Shown piece after piece: positions 1 to 8,417 of a stretch of DNA of 64,000 nucleotides (its first letter is position 1; every line of letters begins with the position of its first letter). This DNA is from Mycolicibacterium moriokaense (GTDB lineage Bacteria; Actinomycetota; Actinomycetes; Mycobacteriales; Mycobacteriaceae). Made by a program: the position numbers and the translations under genes. The notes under the pieces were generated by a model. That model had not been told where the DNA came from, ran no database searches, and worked only from the letters and a program-made list of their open reading frames with translations. The stretch covers positions 62,001-126,000 of the forward strand of contig NZ_QQBJ01000008.1 in assembly GCF_003347205.1 (NCBI RefSeq). Reading direction: 5' to 3'.

Positions 1-711
1 TCGCCGGTGGCCTTCGTGGAGTACGACGAGGAGACCGGCGACCCGAAACGCGGCGACGACGGGCGGGTCCGCAAGGTCAAGAGCGGCGAGCCGGGCCTGC
101 TGCTCTCGAAGGTCAGCAGCTTCCAGCCGTTCGACGGCTACACCGACAAGGACGCCTCGGAGAAGAAGCTGGTCCGCGACGCCTTCAAAGAGGGCGACGT
201 GTGGTTCAACACCGGTGACCTGATGCGTTCGCAGGGGTTCGGGCATGCGGCCTTCACCGACCGGCTGGGAGACACGTTCAGGTGGAAGGGCGAGAACGTC
301 GCCACCACCGAGGTGGAGGCGGCGGTGTCGACCGACCCGCAGGTCGAGGAGGCCACCGTGTTCGGTGTCGAGGTGCCGGGCACCGGCGGCCGCGCGGGCA
401 TGGTCGCCCTGCAACTCAAGGACGGCCAGGAGTTCGACGGCAAGGCGCTGGCCAAGGCCGCCTACGACAATCTGCCCAGCTACGCGGTGCCGCTGTTCGT
501 CCGGGTGGTCAAGGAGCTTGCGCACACCTCGACGTTCAAGAGCCAGAAGGTCGATCTGCGTAAAGAGGGCTACGGCGGCACCTCGGGCGAGGGCGACGAA
601 GACGCGAAGGTCGACGACCCGATCTACGTGCTGTCCGGCCGCGACGAGGGCTACGTCGAGTTCTACGACGAGTACCTGGCCGAGGTGAAGGACGGCAAGA
701 AGCCGAAGTAG
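1..711 (+). CDS. fadD6: Long-chain fatty acyl-CoA synthetase (FATP family), C-terminal part
   Basis: This is the last 236 codons of a gene whose start lies outside the window; the frame is open from base 1. The product would activate long-chain fatty acids to acyl-CoA using ATP. The fragment has the GDVWFNTGDLMR stretch and the RLGDTFRWKGENVATTEVE signature of FATP/very-long-chain acyl-CoA synthetases, then a C-terminal lid domain with TSTFKSQKVDLRKEGY, which carries the usual late lysine. The position directly before folP2 and gpgS matches M. tuberculosis Rv1206. The family assignment is firm; the exact chain-length preference cannot be read from the fragment. Confidence 0.9.
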   Translation, partial: SPVAFVEYDEETGDPKRGDDGRVRKVKSGEPGLLLSKVSSFQPFDGYTDKDASEKKLVRDAFKEGDVWFNTGDLMRSQGFGHAAFTDRLGDTFRWKGENVATTEVEAAVSTDPQVEEATVFGVEVPGTGGRAGMVALQLKDGQEFDGKALAKAAYDNLPSYAVPLFVRVVKELAHTSTFKSQKVDLRKEGYGGTSGEGDEDAKVDDPIYVLSGRDEGYVEFYDEYLAEVKDGKKPK

Positions 712-755
712 CGTTCGCGCTCGGCGTGACCAGGCAGACCCGAATCGCAGGCCCG

Positions 756-768
756 TAGCCTGGATGCG
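756..768 (+). promoter_or_regulatory. Probable leaderless promoter of folP2
   Basis: A TAGCCT -10 box at 756-761 is followed by six bases and then the GTG at 768. That spacing puts transcription start on the start codon, and no Shine-Dalgarno sequence precedes it. This is inference from the TANNNT rule for mycobacteria; no clear -35 is seen. Confidence 0.45.
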
Positions 769-1643
769 TGCAGTCGACCTTCTGCGGCCGTCCGGTGGCC
801 GGCGATCGCGCCCTGATCATGGCGATCGTGAACCGCACCCCGGACTCGTTCTATGACCGCGGTGCCACCTTCACCGATGACGCGGCCAAGGCCGCGGCCG
901 ATCGGGTGATCAGCGACGGTGCCGATGTGGTCGACGTCGGCGGCGTCAAGGCAGGTCCCGGCGACGACGTCGGCGTCGACGAGGAGATCGCCCGGGTGGT
1001 GCCGTTCATCGAATGGCTCCGCGACAGCTATCCCGACCAGCTGATCAGCGTCGACACCTGGCGCTCGGCGGTGGCCAAGCAGGCCTGTGCCGCCGGCGCG
1101 GACCTGATCAACGACACGTGGGGCGGCCACGACCAGGGCCTGGCCGAGGTCGCCGCGGAATTCGGCGCCGGGCTGGTCTGTTCCCATACTGGTGGCGCGA
1201 CACCGCGCACCCGCCCGTTTCGGGTGAACTACGGAATCTCGCAACGAGGCGTTGTGGACGACGTGATCGCCGAGGTCACCAGCGCGGCCGAGCGGGCGGT
1301 GGCCGCCGGAGTGGCGCGAGACGCGGTGTTAATCGATCCGACGCACGATTTCGGCAAAAACACTTATCACGGCCTTAGTTTGTTGCGCCATGTAAAAGAT
1401 CTTGTTAATACCGGATGGCCGGTCCTGATGGCACTCAGCAACAAAGATTTCGTCGGGGAAACTCTGGGTGTGGACCTGACAGAACGCTTGGAGGGCACTC
1501 TGGCAGCGACGGCGCTGGCCGCCGCGGAGGGGGCCGCGATGTTCCGGGTGCATGAAGTCGGGCCGACACGGCGCGTGCTCGAAATGGTCGCGTCGATCCA
1601 GGGCGTGCGTTCGCCCACGCGCACGGTAAGGGGACTGGCATGA
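768..1643 (+). CDS. folP2: Dihydropteroate synthase homologue FolP2
   Basis: A 291-residue TIM-barrel protein of the dihydropteroate synthase family. It keeps the pterin-binding signature NRTPDSFYDRG near the N-terminus, SVDTWR, a DPTHDFGKN loop and FRVHEV. The usual late SRK motif of true synthases reads SNK here (MALSNKDFVGE), and the DPGxGFxK loop is also altered. This fits the published view that mycobacterial FolP2, unlike FolP1, lacks dihydropteroate synthase activity. It overlaps gpgS by four bases (ATGA), so its real role may lie in the methylglucose lipopolysaccharide pathway. That link is inference from context. The GTG start is supported by the TAGCCT box just upstream; the M. tuberculosis protein has a longer N-terminus. 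Confidence 0.85.
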   Translation: MQSTFCGRPVAGDRALIMAIVNRTPDSFYDRGATFTDDAAKAAADRVISDGADVVDVGGVKAGPGDDVGVDEEIARVVPFIEWLRDSYPDQLISVDTWRSAVAKQACAAGADLINDTWGGHDQGLAEVAAEFGAGLVCSHTGGATPRTRPFRVNYGISQRGVVDDVIAEVTSAAERAVAAGVARDAVLIDPTHDFGKNTYHGLSLLRHVKDLVNTGWPVLMALSNKDFVGETLGVDLTERLEGTLAATALAAAEGAAMFRVHEVGPTRRVLEMVASIQGVRSPTRTVRGLA

Positions 1644-2587
1644 CACTCACACCAGAAATTCTCGGCACGGACGTGGTTGCAGGCAGATGGCTGGCCGACC
1701 ACAGCTGGAGCCGACCCACGTGGACGGTCGCCGAATTGGAGGCGGCCAAGGGATCGCGCACGATCTCCGTCGTTCTACCTGCTCTCAACGAGGAAGAGAC
1801 GGTCGGCTCCGTCGTCGAGACCATCACGCCGCTGCTCGGCGGTCTGGTCGACGAACTGATCGTGCTGGACTCCGGCTCCACCGACGACACCGAGATCCGC
1901 GCGCTGGCCGCGGGCGCACGCGTGATCAGCCGTGAGGTGGCCCTGCCAGAGGTCCCGCCGCAACCCGGCAAGGGCGAGGTGCTGTGGCGCTCGCTGGCGG
2001 CCACCACCGGCGACATCGTGGTGTTCGTCGACTCCGACCTGATCGACCCCGACCCGATGTTCGTGCCGAGACTGGTCGGTCCGCTGCTCACGGTCGACGG
2101 CGTGCACCTGGTGAAAGGCTTCTACCGGCGGCCGCTGAAGGTCAGCGGCAGCGAGGACGCCAACGGCGGCGGCCGGGTCACCGAACTGGTGGCGCGCCCG
2201 TTGCTGGCCTCCCTGCGGCCCGAGCTGATGTACGTGATGCAGCCGCTCGGCGGCGAGTACGCAGGCACCCGCGAGTTGCTGACATCGGTGCCGTTCGCGC
2301 CCGGCTACGGCGTCGAGATCGGCCTGCTGATCGACGCCTACGACCGGCTCGGTCTGGACGCGATCGCCCAGGTCAACCTCGGTGTCCGCGAACACCGCAA
2401 CCGGCCGCTGACCGAACTCGCCTCGATGAGCAGGCAGGTCATCGCCACCTTGCTGTCCCGGTGCGGCATCCCCGACTCCGGGGTCGGGTTGACCCAGTTC
2501 TTCGCCGACGGCGACGACTACACCCCTCGCACGTCGGAGGTGTCGCTGGCCGACCGGCCGCCGATGAACACGCTGCGGCCCCGCTAG
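1640..2587 (+). CDS. gpgS: Glucosyl-3-phosphoglycerate synthase
   Basis: A 315-residue GT81 glycosyltransferase. It transfers glucose from a nucleotide sugar to 3-phosphoglycerate, the first step towards methylglucose lipopolysaccharides that modulate fatty acid synthesis. Visible marks are the nucleotide-sugar fold start ISVVLPALNEEETVGSVV (about 42-59), DSGSTDDT (77-84), the metal-binding DSD at 131-133 and the acceptor-site region GYGVEIGLLID. Length matches the mycobacterial enzyme closely. It starts inside the folP2 stop codon (ATGA overlap), which indicates translational coupling. Confidence 0.93.
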   Translation: MTLTPEILGTDVVAGRWLADHSWSRPTWTVAELEAAKGSRTISVVLPALNEEETVGSVVETITPLLGGLVDELIVLDSGSTDDTEIRALAAGARVISREVALPEVPPQPGKGEVLWRSLAATTGDIVVFVDSDLIDPDPMFVPRLVGPLLTVDGVHLVKGFYRRPLKVSGSEDANGGGRVTELVARPLLASLRPELMYVMQPLGGEYAGTRELLTSVPFAPGYGVEIGLLIDAYDRLGLDAIAQVNLGVREHRNRPLTELASMSRQVIATLLSRCGIPDSGVGLTQFFADGDDYTPRTSEVSLADRPPMNTLRPR

Positions 2588-2645
2588 GTCGGCCACCAGC
2601 AGGCAACTCGCGTCCTCGTCGGATGCGTGAGGCAGTATCGACAGC

Positions 2646-3020
2646 GTGACCCTGATCCTGCTCTACCTCGTCGTGCTGGTCCTGGTGGCCGTTGTGCTGT
2701 TCGGCCTGGGCAGTGTGCTGTTCGGCCGCGGCGAGGTGCTGCCCCCGCTGCCCCGGGCCACCACCGCGACGGTGCTGCCCGCATCCGGCGTGCGAAGCGC
2801 CGACGTCGACGCGGTCAAGTTCACCCAGACCCTGCGCGGCTACAAGACCAGCGAAGTCGACTGGGTGCTCGACCGGCTCGGTCAGGAGTTGGACCTGTTG
2901 CGTGGCCAACTCGCCGCGGTGCAGGCGTCGCAGCCCGGGCGTGACCAGAGCCGCGACGGGGAGGAAGCACCGGAGGTCGACGTCGACGCGCCGCCGTCGG
3001 ACGACAGGGCCGATTCGTGA
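2646..3020 (+). CDS. Membrane-anchored DivIVA-domain protein
   Basis: A 124-residue protein matching M. tuberculosis Rv1209 in place and pattern. Residues about 3-26 are a single hydrophobic segment. After a short linker there is a DivIVA-type motif, VDAVKFTQTLRGYKTSEVDWVLDRLGQEL, followed by a short predicted coiled coil and an acidic tail. DivIVA-like N-termini recognise curved membranes or partner proteins at poles and septa. Its exact role is not known to me. The GTG start follows a possible CAGTAT box seven bases upstream, and the stop overlaps the tagA GTG by four bases, so the two are probably cotranslated. Confidence 0.75.
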   Translation: MTLILLYLVVLVLVAVVLFGLGSVLFGRGEVLPPLPRATTATVLPASGVRSADVDAVKFTQTLRGYKTSEVDWVLDRLGQELDLLRGQLAAVQASQPGRDQSRDGEEAPEVDVDAPPSDDRADS

Positions 3021-3607
3021 CGGTCGCGCCGGACGACGACGACCGCGTCCGCTGCGGCTGGATCGACCAGTCGCGTTTGGCCCCAGCAGATTTCGTCATG
3101 TACCGGGACTACCACGACACCGAGTGGGGCCGGCCGCTGCGCGATTCCAAGGCGCTGTTCGAGCGGGTCAGCCTGGAGGCCTTCCAGAGCGGGCTGTCGT
3201 GGCTGATCATCCTGCGCAAGAGGGAGAACTTCCGCCGCGCCTTTCACCGGTTCGACATCGGCAAGGTCGCCCGCTATACCGACCGCGACGTCGAGCGGCT
3301 GATGAACGACACCGGAATCGTGCGCAACCGCGCCAAGATCGAGGCGACCATCGCCAACGCCCGTGCCGTCGACGATCTGGACGTCGACCTGGCCGAACTG
3401 CTCTGGTCGTTCGCGCCGCAGCGGCGGCCGCGGCCCGCGGATCTGTCCGAGGTGCCCGCCGTCACCCCGGAGTCGAAGGCGATGGCCAAGGAGTTGAAGC
3501 GCCGCGGGTTCCGATTCGTGGGCCCGACGACGGCCTACGCCTTGATGCAGGCGACCGGAATGGTTGACGACCACGTGGCCGCGTGCTGGGTGCCCGCAAC
3601 CGGCTGA
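3017..3607 (+). CDS. tagA: DNA-3-methyladenine glycosylase I
   Basis: A 196-residue base-excision repair enzyme that removes 3-methyladenine from alkylated DNA. Family marks are CGWID near the start (first zinc/substrate region), YHDTEWGRPL, the core block LFERVSLEAFQSGLSWLIILRKRENFRRAFHRFD, then LMNDTGIVRNRAKIEATI and the late region RFVGPTTAYALMQATGMVDDHVAACW with the conserved zinc-site His and Cys. Start GTG lies in the stop of the preceding gene (GTGA overlap). Intact and of normal length. Confidence 0.92.
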   Translation: MTVAPDDDDRVRCGWIDQSRLAPADFVMYRDYHDTEWGRPLRDSKALFERVSLEAFQSGLSWLIILRKRENFRRAFHRFDIGKVARYTDRDVERLMNDTGIVRNRAKIEATIANARAVDDLDVDLAELLWSFAPQRRPRPADLSEVPAVTPESKAMAKELKRRGFRFVGPTTAYALMQATGMVDDHVAACWVPATG

Positions 3608-3746
3608 TCTGCACATCGCGGTGATCTTGCCCGGGTCTTTGCACACTGAACGCCGCGGATAGGGAAGAATGGGGGAGGTTCATTAGCAGTTCGGTGCCGG
3701 GAGCTGTCGACGGGTGGGCAGCCGGCTCATGTGGAGGGAGCACTCG

Positions 3747-3914
3747 ATGGCGGCGATGAAGCCCCGGACCGGAGACGGTCCTCTGGAAGCAACCAAGGAG
3801 GGGCGCGGCATCGTGATGCGGGTACCACTGGAAGGCGGTGGCCGCTTGGTCGTCGAACTCACCCCCGAAGAGGCGGCCGCTCTCGGCGACGAACTCAAGG
3901 GCGTCACCAGCTAG
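3747..3914 (+). CDS. DUF3117 small protein (Rv1211-like)
   Basis: A 55-residue acidic protein, MAAMKPRTGDGPLEATKEGRG at the start and LVVELTPEEAAALGDELKGVTS at the end, a very conserved actinobacterial family of unknown function. The ATG at 3747 is chosen because a strong GGAGGGAG sits at 3733-3740 with a six-base spacer. An in-frame ATG at 3714 would add eleven residues and lacks a ribosome site. It converges on glgM; the two stop codons abut within CTAGCTAGCTAG at 3911-3922. Confidence 0.85.
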   Translation: MAAMKPRTGDGPLEATKEGRGIVMRVPLEGGGRLVVELTPEEAAALGDELKGVTS

Positions 3915-5105
3915 CTAGCTAGACACTTTCCGGTAGATCTCCAGGGTCTGCTCGGCGATGTGGGCCCAGGAGAACTCGTCGATGCATCGCTGCCGACCGG
4001 CCAGTCCGTACTCACGCGCCCGATCCGGTTCGGCGACCAACGCGTTCACGGCGTCGGCGAGGCGGGTCTCGAAGAACTCGGAGTCGTTCGCGTCGTAGTG
4101 GACCAACAGCCCCGTCCGGTGGTCGGAGACCACCTCGGGGATGCCGCCGACGTCCGACGCGACCACCGCCGTCGCGCACGCCATCGCCTCGAGGTTGACG
4201 ATCCCCAACGGTTCGTAAACCGACGGGCAGACAAAAACCGTTGCTGCTGAGAGTATTTCGCGGATCTTGCCGATCGGCAGCATCTCGCGCACCCAGAACA
4301 CCCCGGCACGTGCGCGAGACAATTCCTGAACCGCGGCCGTCACCTCGGCTGCGATCTCCGGGGTGTCCGGCGCGCCCGCGCACAGCACCAACTGCACCTC
4401 GGGCGCGAATTTGTGTGCGGCGGCGACCAAGTGGGCGACGCCCTTCTGCCGGGTGATCCGGCCGACGAACGCGACGATCGGCCCGGCCGGGTCGACGCCG
4501 AGCTCGGCGAGCACCGACGCCTCGGGTGCGCCTTCCGCCGAACCGGTCCCGGCGTCCGCGGTCACGGGGTACCACACATCGGTGTCGATCCCGTTGCGCA
4601 CCACGTGCACCCGGCTGGGGTCCAGCGCCGGGTAGGTGTGCAGCACGTCGTCGCGCATCCCGGAGCTGACGGCGATCACCGCGTCCGCCGCCTCGACCGC
4701 CGTGCGCTCCACCCAGGAAGAGATGCGGTAGCCGCCGCCGAGCTGCTCGGCCTTCCACGGCCGCATCGGCTCCAGCGAGTGGGCGGTCAACACGTGCGGG
4801 ATGCCGTACAGCAACGCCGCCAGGTGCCCGGCCAGCCCGGTGTACCAGGTGTGCGAATGCACCACGTTCGCTTCTTCGGCGGCGTTGGCCATCACCAGAT
4901 CGGCCGACAGCGTCGCCAGCGCCGGGTTGGCGCCCTTGAGCGCCGGATCGGGCTGGTGGACAAATGCCCCGTCGCGCGGCGCGCCCATGCAGTGCACGTC
5001 GACCTCGCACAGGTGGCGCAACTGCGCCACGAGTTCAGTGACGTGGACGCCGGCGCCGCCGTACACCTCGGGGGGATACTCCCGCGTCATCATCGCCACC
5101 CGCAT
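3915..5105 (-). CDS. glgM: Alpha-maltose-1-phosphate synthase (GT4 glycogen synthase type)
   Basis: A 396-residue GT4 glycosyltransferase. In mycobacteria this enzyme joins ADP-glucose and glucose-1-phosphate into maltose-1-phosphate, the GlgE substrate for alpha-glucan; it was formerly called GlgA. The N-terminus MRVAMMTREYPPEVYGGAGVHV has the GT4 glycine-rich loop; GRITRQKGVAHLV and the acidic E-x7-E region CPSVYEPLGIVNLEAMACATAVV mark the nucleotide-sugar site. The frame stays open far upstream, but ATG 5105 matches the family start and has a TACGGT box seven bases before it. Divergent from glgC, its substrate supplier. Confidence 0.92.
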   Translation of the reverse strand: MRVAMMTREYPPEVYGGAGVHVTELVAQLRHLCEVDVHCMGAPRDGAFVHQPDPALKGANPALATLSADLVMANAAEEANVVHSHTWYTGLAGHLAALLYGIPHVLTAHSLEPMRPWKAEQLGGGYRISSWVERTAVEAADAVIAVSSGMRDDVLHTYPALDPSRVHVVRNGIDTDVWYPVTADAGTGSAEGAPEASVLAELGVDPAGPIVAFVGRITRQKGVAHLVAAAHKFAPEVQLVLCAGAPDTPEIAAEVTAAVQELSRARAGVFWVREMLPIGKIREILSAATVFVCPSVYEPLGIVNLEAMACATAVVASDVGGIPEVVSDHRTGLLVHYDANDSEFFETRLADAVNALVAEPDRAREYGLAGRQRCIDEFSWAHIAEQTLEIYRKVSS

Positions 5106-5252
5106 GGATATGACCGTAGTGTCCGCCGCGTCCGACCGCAGCCGTGTGGAGAACGTGGATTGGGGTATTCGCCAATTACTTTGACACCCGCCGCCCAGGC
5201 ACAAATGTGCCAATGCCTGGTAACGGTGCGAACGTGCAGATAGGTTTGAATC
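5106..5252. promoter_or_regulatory. Divergent glgM/glgC promoter region
   Basis: This 147-base gap lies between two divergent starts. Leftward, TACGGT (minus strand, 5118-5113) is followed by seven bases and the glgM ATG. Rightward, TAGGTT at 5241-5246 is followed by six bases and the glgC ATG. Both arrangements suggest leaderless transcripts. A TTGACA is also present near 5183 on the plus strand, but its spacing to a good -10 is unclear. Confidence 0.45.
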
Positions 5253-6467
5253 ATGAGGGAGTTGCCACATGTTCTGGGCATCGTCCTGGCGGGCGGGGAG
5301 GGCAAGCGCCTGTATCCGCTGACCGCGGATCGGGCAAAGCCCGCAGTTCCCTTCGGCGGTGCCTACCGGTTGATCGATTTCGTGCTGTCCAACCTGGTGA
5401 ATGCACGATACCTGCGTATTTGTGTTCTCACGCAATACAAATCGCATTCGCTGGACCGGCACATCTCGCAGAATTGGCGGCTGTCCGGCCTGGCGGGCGA
5501 ATACATCACCCCGGTGCCGGCCCAGCAACGGCTCGGCCCGCGCTGGTACACCGGGTCGGCCGACGCCATCTATCAGTCGCTGAACCTGATCTACGACGAG
5601 GACCCCGACTACATCGTCGTGTTCGGCGCGGACCACGTGTACCGGATGGATCCCGAGCAGATGGTGCAGTTCCACATCGAGAGCGGCGCGGGTGCGACGG
5701 TCGCGGGGATCCGGGTGCCGCGGGCCGAGGCCACCGCGTTCGGCTGCATCGACTCCGACGAGTCCGGACGTATCCGCGAGTTCGTCGAGAAGCCTGCCGA
5801 CCCGCCGGGCACGCCCGACGATCCCGAGCAGACGTTCGTGTCGATGGGCAACTACATCTTCACCACCAAGGTGCTCATCGACGCGATCCGCGCCGACGCC
5901 GACGACGACCACTCCGACCACGACATGGGCGGCGACATCATCCCGCGGCTGGTGACCGACGGAATGGCCGCGGTCTACGACTTCAACAACAACGAGGTGC
6001 CCGGCGCCACCGAGCGTGACCACGGCTACTGGCGCGACGTGGGGACGCTGGACGCGTTCTACGACGCCCACATGGATCTGGTGTCGGTGCACCCGGTGTT
6101 CAACCTGTACAACAAGCGCTGGCCGATCCGCGGAGAGTCGGAGAACCTGGCGCCTGCCAAGTTCGTCAACGGCGGCTCGGCGATGGAGTCGGTGGTCGGT
6201 GCGGGCAGCATCATCTCGGCGGCCTCGGTGCGCAACTCGGTGCTGTCGTCCAATGTCGTCGTCGACGACGGCGCGATCGTCGACGGCAGCGTGCTGATGC
6301 CGGGCGTCCGGGTGGGCCGCGGCGCGGTGGTGCGCCACGCGATCCTGGACAAGAACGTCGTCGTCGGCCCCGGCGAGATGGTCGGCGTCGACCTGGAGAA
6401 GGACCGGGAACGGTTCGCGATCAGCGCCGGCGGCGTGGTGGCCGTCGGCAAGGGCGTCTGGATCTAG
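5253..6467 (+). CDS. glgC: Glucose-1-phosphate adenylyltransferase
   Basis: A 404-residue ADP-glucose pyrophosphorylase making ADP-glucose from ATP and glucose-1-phosphate. The start holds the nucleotidyltransferase signature [28 protein letters not shown] (about 10-37), then GTADAIYQ-like [20 protein letters not shown] and [25 protein letters not shown]. The C-terminal third is a left-handed beta-helix of hexapeptide repeats. Normal length for the bacterial enzyme. Divergent from glgM, which uses its product. Its stop codon shares the palindrome CTAG (6464-6467) with the stop of the converging DUF4126 gene. Confidence 0.95.
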   Translation: MRELPHVLGIVLAGGEGKRLYPLTADRAKPAVPFGGAYRLIDFVLSNLVNARYLRICVLTQYKSHSLDRHISQNWRLSGLAGEYITPVPAQQRLGPRWYTGSADAIYQSLNLIYDEDPDYIVVFGADHVYRMDPEQMVQFHIESGAGATVAGIRVPRAEATAFGCIDSDESGRIREFVEKPADPPGTPDDPEQTFVSMGNYIFTTKVLIDAIRADADDDHSDHDMGGDIIPRLVTDGMAAVYDFNNNEVPGATERDHGYWRDVGTLDAFYDAHMDLVSVHPVFNLYNKRWPIRGESENLAPAKFVNGGSAMESVVGAGSIISAASVRNSVLSSNVVVDDGAIVDGSVLMPGVRVGRGAVVRHAILDKNVVVGPGEMVGVDLEKDRERFAISAGGVVAVGKGVWI

Positions 6468-7063
6468 CCGGCGTTCTCACTCGCGGCGGCCTTGCGGCGG
6501 CGGCGTCGGCGCAGCAGTTTGATCGCGCCCCACGCCAGTAGCACCAACACCACCAGCACCAGCACCGGGATCAGAATCGCGACGAACACCAGCCCGATGC
6601 TGATGCCGTCCTCGATGGTGGACAGCACCGGCGCTGCCACGCCCGCGGTGGCGACGTTGGCCGCCGGGCGCACCGTCGACTTGGTCAGGGACACAACGAG
6701 CGCCGTCACCACCCCGATGGCCACCGGAATCCACTGACCGGACTGCGCGAACGCGCCGGGGTCGGTGACCGCCGAGGTCTGCGCGGCCGTGCCAGAGCCG
6801 AAGACGATGCCGCCCGCGGTCGGCCGGACGAAGGTCTGGATGGTGTCGTTGACGCTGTCGAGCGCGGGAATCTTGTCGGCGACGACCTCGACCACCAGCA
6901 GCGCCGCGACGATCGTCATCACCCAGCCGTTCTCCAGCCACGCCCAGCCGTGCGGCAGCGTGATCAGGTCGGTGAACCGCGAGAGCAGCCCGAGCGCCAA
7001 CAACGGGATGTAGGCGTTCAGGCCCGCCGCGGTCGCCAGCCCGAAGCCGGTGAGCAGTTCCAC
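6464..7063 (-). CDS. DUF4126 integral membrane protein
   Basis: A 199-residue membrane protein with about five hydrophobic segments. It shows the family start [28 protein letters not shown], then [34 protein letters not shown] and a basic tail ([17 protein letters not shown]). The function is unknown. A GTG at 7063 is the only plausible start. It converges on glgC with a four-base overlap and lies just downstream of the sigma-factor gene on the same strand (20-base gap), so the two may share a transcript. Confidence 0.8.
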   Translation of the reverse strand: MELLTGFGLATAAGLNAYIPLLALGLLSRFTDLITLPHGWAWLENGWVMTIVAALLVVEVVADKIPALDSVNDTIQTFVRPTAGGIVFGSGTAAQTSAVTDPGAFAQSGQWIPVAIGVVTALVVSLTKSTVRPAANVATAGVAAPVLSTIEDGISIGLVFVAILIPVLVLVVLVLLAWGAIKLLRRRRRRKAAASENAG

Positions 7064-7083
7064 ATGTCGATTATGGGCGCGAT

Positions 7084-7956
7084 TCAGTCCAGCACTGCCA
7101 AATCGAGGCTGCGCAGCCGGACCGGGTCGGCCTCGATGTCAATCTCGCTGATCTTGTCGCCGACGACGGTGAACCGCAGCACCAGCGCCAACTCGCCACC
7201 CGGGGCGACGACGATTCCCACCGCGCCGTCGACCAGCGCGGGTGCGGCGAAGCGAGCGTTGGCCGAGAAGGCGCGCGCGTTCGTGGCCACGGCCCGGGCG
7301 CCGCGCACGGTGATCGCGCTGCCCGCCGCCGCCGCATCCACGCGCAGCACGACGTCGTCGTCCAGCGCACTCAGCAGCGAGCCGAAGTCGCCTCCGCGAG
7401 CCGCGGCCAGAAACGCCTCGACGAGCCGGCGCTGGCCGACGAGATCCGGTGCGGGCTGCGGCGTCCGGCCGCGGACGCGGCGACGGGCCCGGGCGGCCAG
7501 TTGCGCGGCGGTGTTCTCCGACCGCCCGACGATGGGTGCGATCTCGGCGAACGGCAGGTCGAACATGTCGTGCAGCACGAACGCCAGCCGCTCGGCAGGC
7601 GACAGCCGCTGCAGGATGACCAGCAACGCCACACCCACCGAATCGGCCAGCACCGCCTGCTGTTCCGGGTCGACGGCTTCGGCGGACGGAAGGTGCGCCG
7701 CCGCGGCTTCGTCGAGCGGTTGCTCGGGGCGTGCGCCGCGGGCGCGGAGCATGTCAAGGCAGATGTGTGCGACAACCGTGGTCAGCCAGCCGCGCGGGTT
7801 GCGCACCTCGCCGACATCGGCGCGCCGCATTCGCAGCCATGCCTCCTGCACGGCGTCCTCGGCCTCCGGCAGCGAGCCCAGCATCCGGTAGGCGACCGCG
7901 CGCAGATGCGACCGGTGCTCTTCGAACTCGTGCACGGGTTCCTCCATTTCGGTCAT
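7084..7956 (-). CDS. ECF sigma factor with SnoaL-like C-terminal domain (SigJ/ECF41 type)
   Basis: A 290-residue extracytoplasmic-function sigma factor. Region 2 reads FEEHRSHLRAVAYRMLGSLPEAEDAVQEAWLRM (about 10-43); region 4 reads LSPAERLAFVLHDMFDLPFAEIAPIVGRSENTAAQLAARARRRVR (about 122-166). The last 115 residues form a SnoaL/NTF2-like domain, which in this sigma group acts in cis as the activity switch in place of a separate anti-sigma factor. No anti-sigma gene lies next to it, which fits. Divergent from a small four-helix membrane protein; a 16-base palindrome lies between them. Group assignment (ECF41 versus a related SnoaL-bearing group) is not certain. Confidence 0.85.
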   Translation of the reverse strand: MTEMEEPVHEFEEHRSHLRAVAYRMLGSLPEAEDAVQEAWLRMRRADVGEVRNPRGWLTTVVAHICLDMLRARGARPEQPLDEAAAAHLPSAEAVDPEQQAVLADSVGVALLVILQRLSPAERLAFVLHDMFDLPFAEIAPIVGRSENTAAQLAARARRRVRGRTPQPAPDLVGQRRLVEAFLAAARGGDFGSLLSALDDDVVLRVDAAAAGSAITVRGARAVATNARAFSANARFAAPALVDGAVGIVVAPGGELALVLRFTVVGDKISEIDIEADPVRLRSLDLAVLD

Positions 7957-7973
7957 GATCCGCCCCCGTCGGG

Positions 7974-7989
7974 CGTCATATCTATGACG
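7974..7989. promoter_or_regulatory. 16-bp palindrome between sigma factor and membrane protein genes
   Basis: CGTCATA-TC-TATGACG is a perfect inverted repeat with a two-base centre in the 50-base divergent gap. Each half contains CGTC, the common core of ECF -10 elements, one on each strand. It could be an operator or a two-way sigma target; no convincing TGTCA-type -35 is visible. Confidence 0.35.
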
Positions 7990-8006
7990 AAACGGAAGGA
8001 CGGCAG

Positions 8007-8417
8007 ATGACCGAGACGACGATGCGGGCGCCGATGCTGTTGCGTGCGGTGTTCGTGGTGCATGGCCTGATCACCCTCGCGGGCGCCGTCGTGTTGACGG
8101 TGTTTCCGACCGCGATCCCGTCCGTGGTGGGCATCACGGTCACGCGGCCGCAGTACCTGCTCGTATATCTGGTCGGCGCAGCCGAACTCGCCGTCGCGGT
8201 GCTGTCGTTCGGCGCCGCCCGGCTCACCGACCGGGCCGCGCTGGGCCTGGTGGTGACGACGTTCGTCGTGCTGCACGGCGCCAGCGGCGTCCTCGACATC
8301 GTGTACATGGGAATGACCGAGATCAGCGGTGGCCTGATCGCCAACACCGTTGCGCGCTTCGCCGTGGTGGCGGTGTTCCTGCTGGTATGGCGCGCCGCCC
8401 GCCGTCACCACACGTAG
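8007..8417 (+). CDS. Small four-helix membrane protein
   Basis: A 136-residue hydrophobic protein with about four transmembrane segments (near 10-30, 48-68, 75-97 and 108-130) and short loops. I do not recognise a characterised family with confidence; the pattern recalls DoxX or DUF4345-like proteins. The start is well placed: GGAAGGA at 7994-8000, six-base spacer, ATG. It is divergent from the SnoaL-type ECF sigma factor, whose group often controls an adjacent gene, so it is a candidate target. Its 3' end overlaps the converging ICMT gene by 13 bases. Confidence 0.6.
   Translation: MTETTMRAPMLLRAVFVVHGLITLAGAVVLTVFPTAIPSVVGITVTRPQYLLVYLVGAAELAVAVLSFGAARLTDRAALGLVVTTFVVLHGASGVLDIVYMGMTEISGGLIANTVARFAVVAVFLLVWRAARRHHT

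Noticed and set aside
5106-6338. Open frame continuing glgM upstream for about 400 codons
   Set aside because: It lies antisense to glgC, has no family pattern, and the GT4 start with a leaderless box is at 5105.
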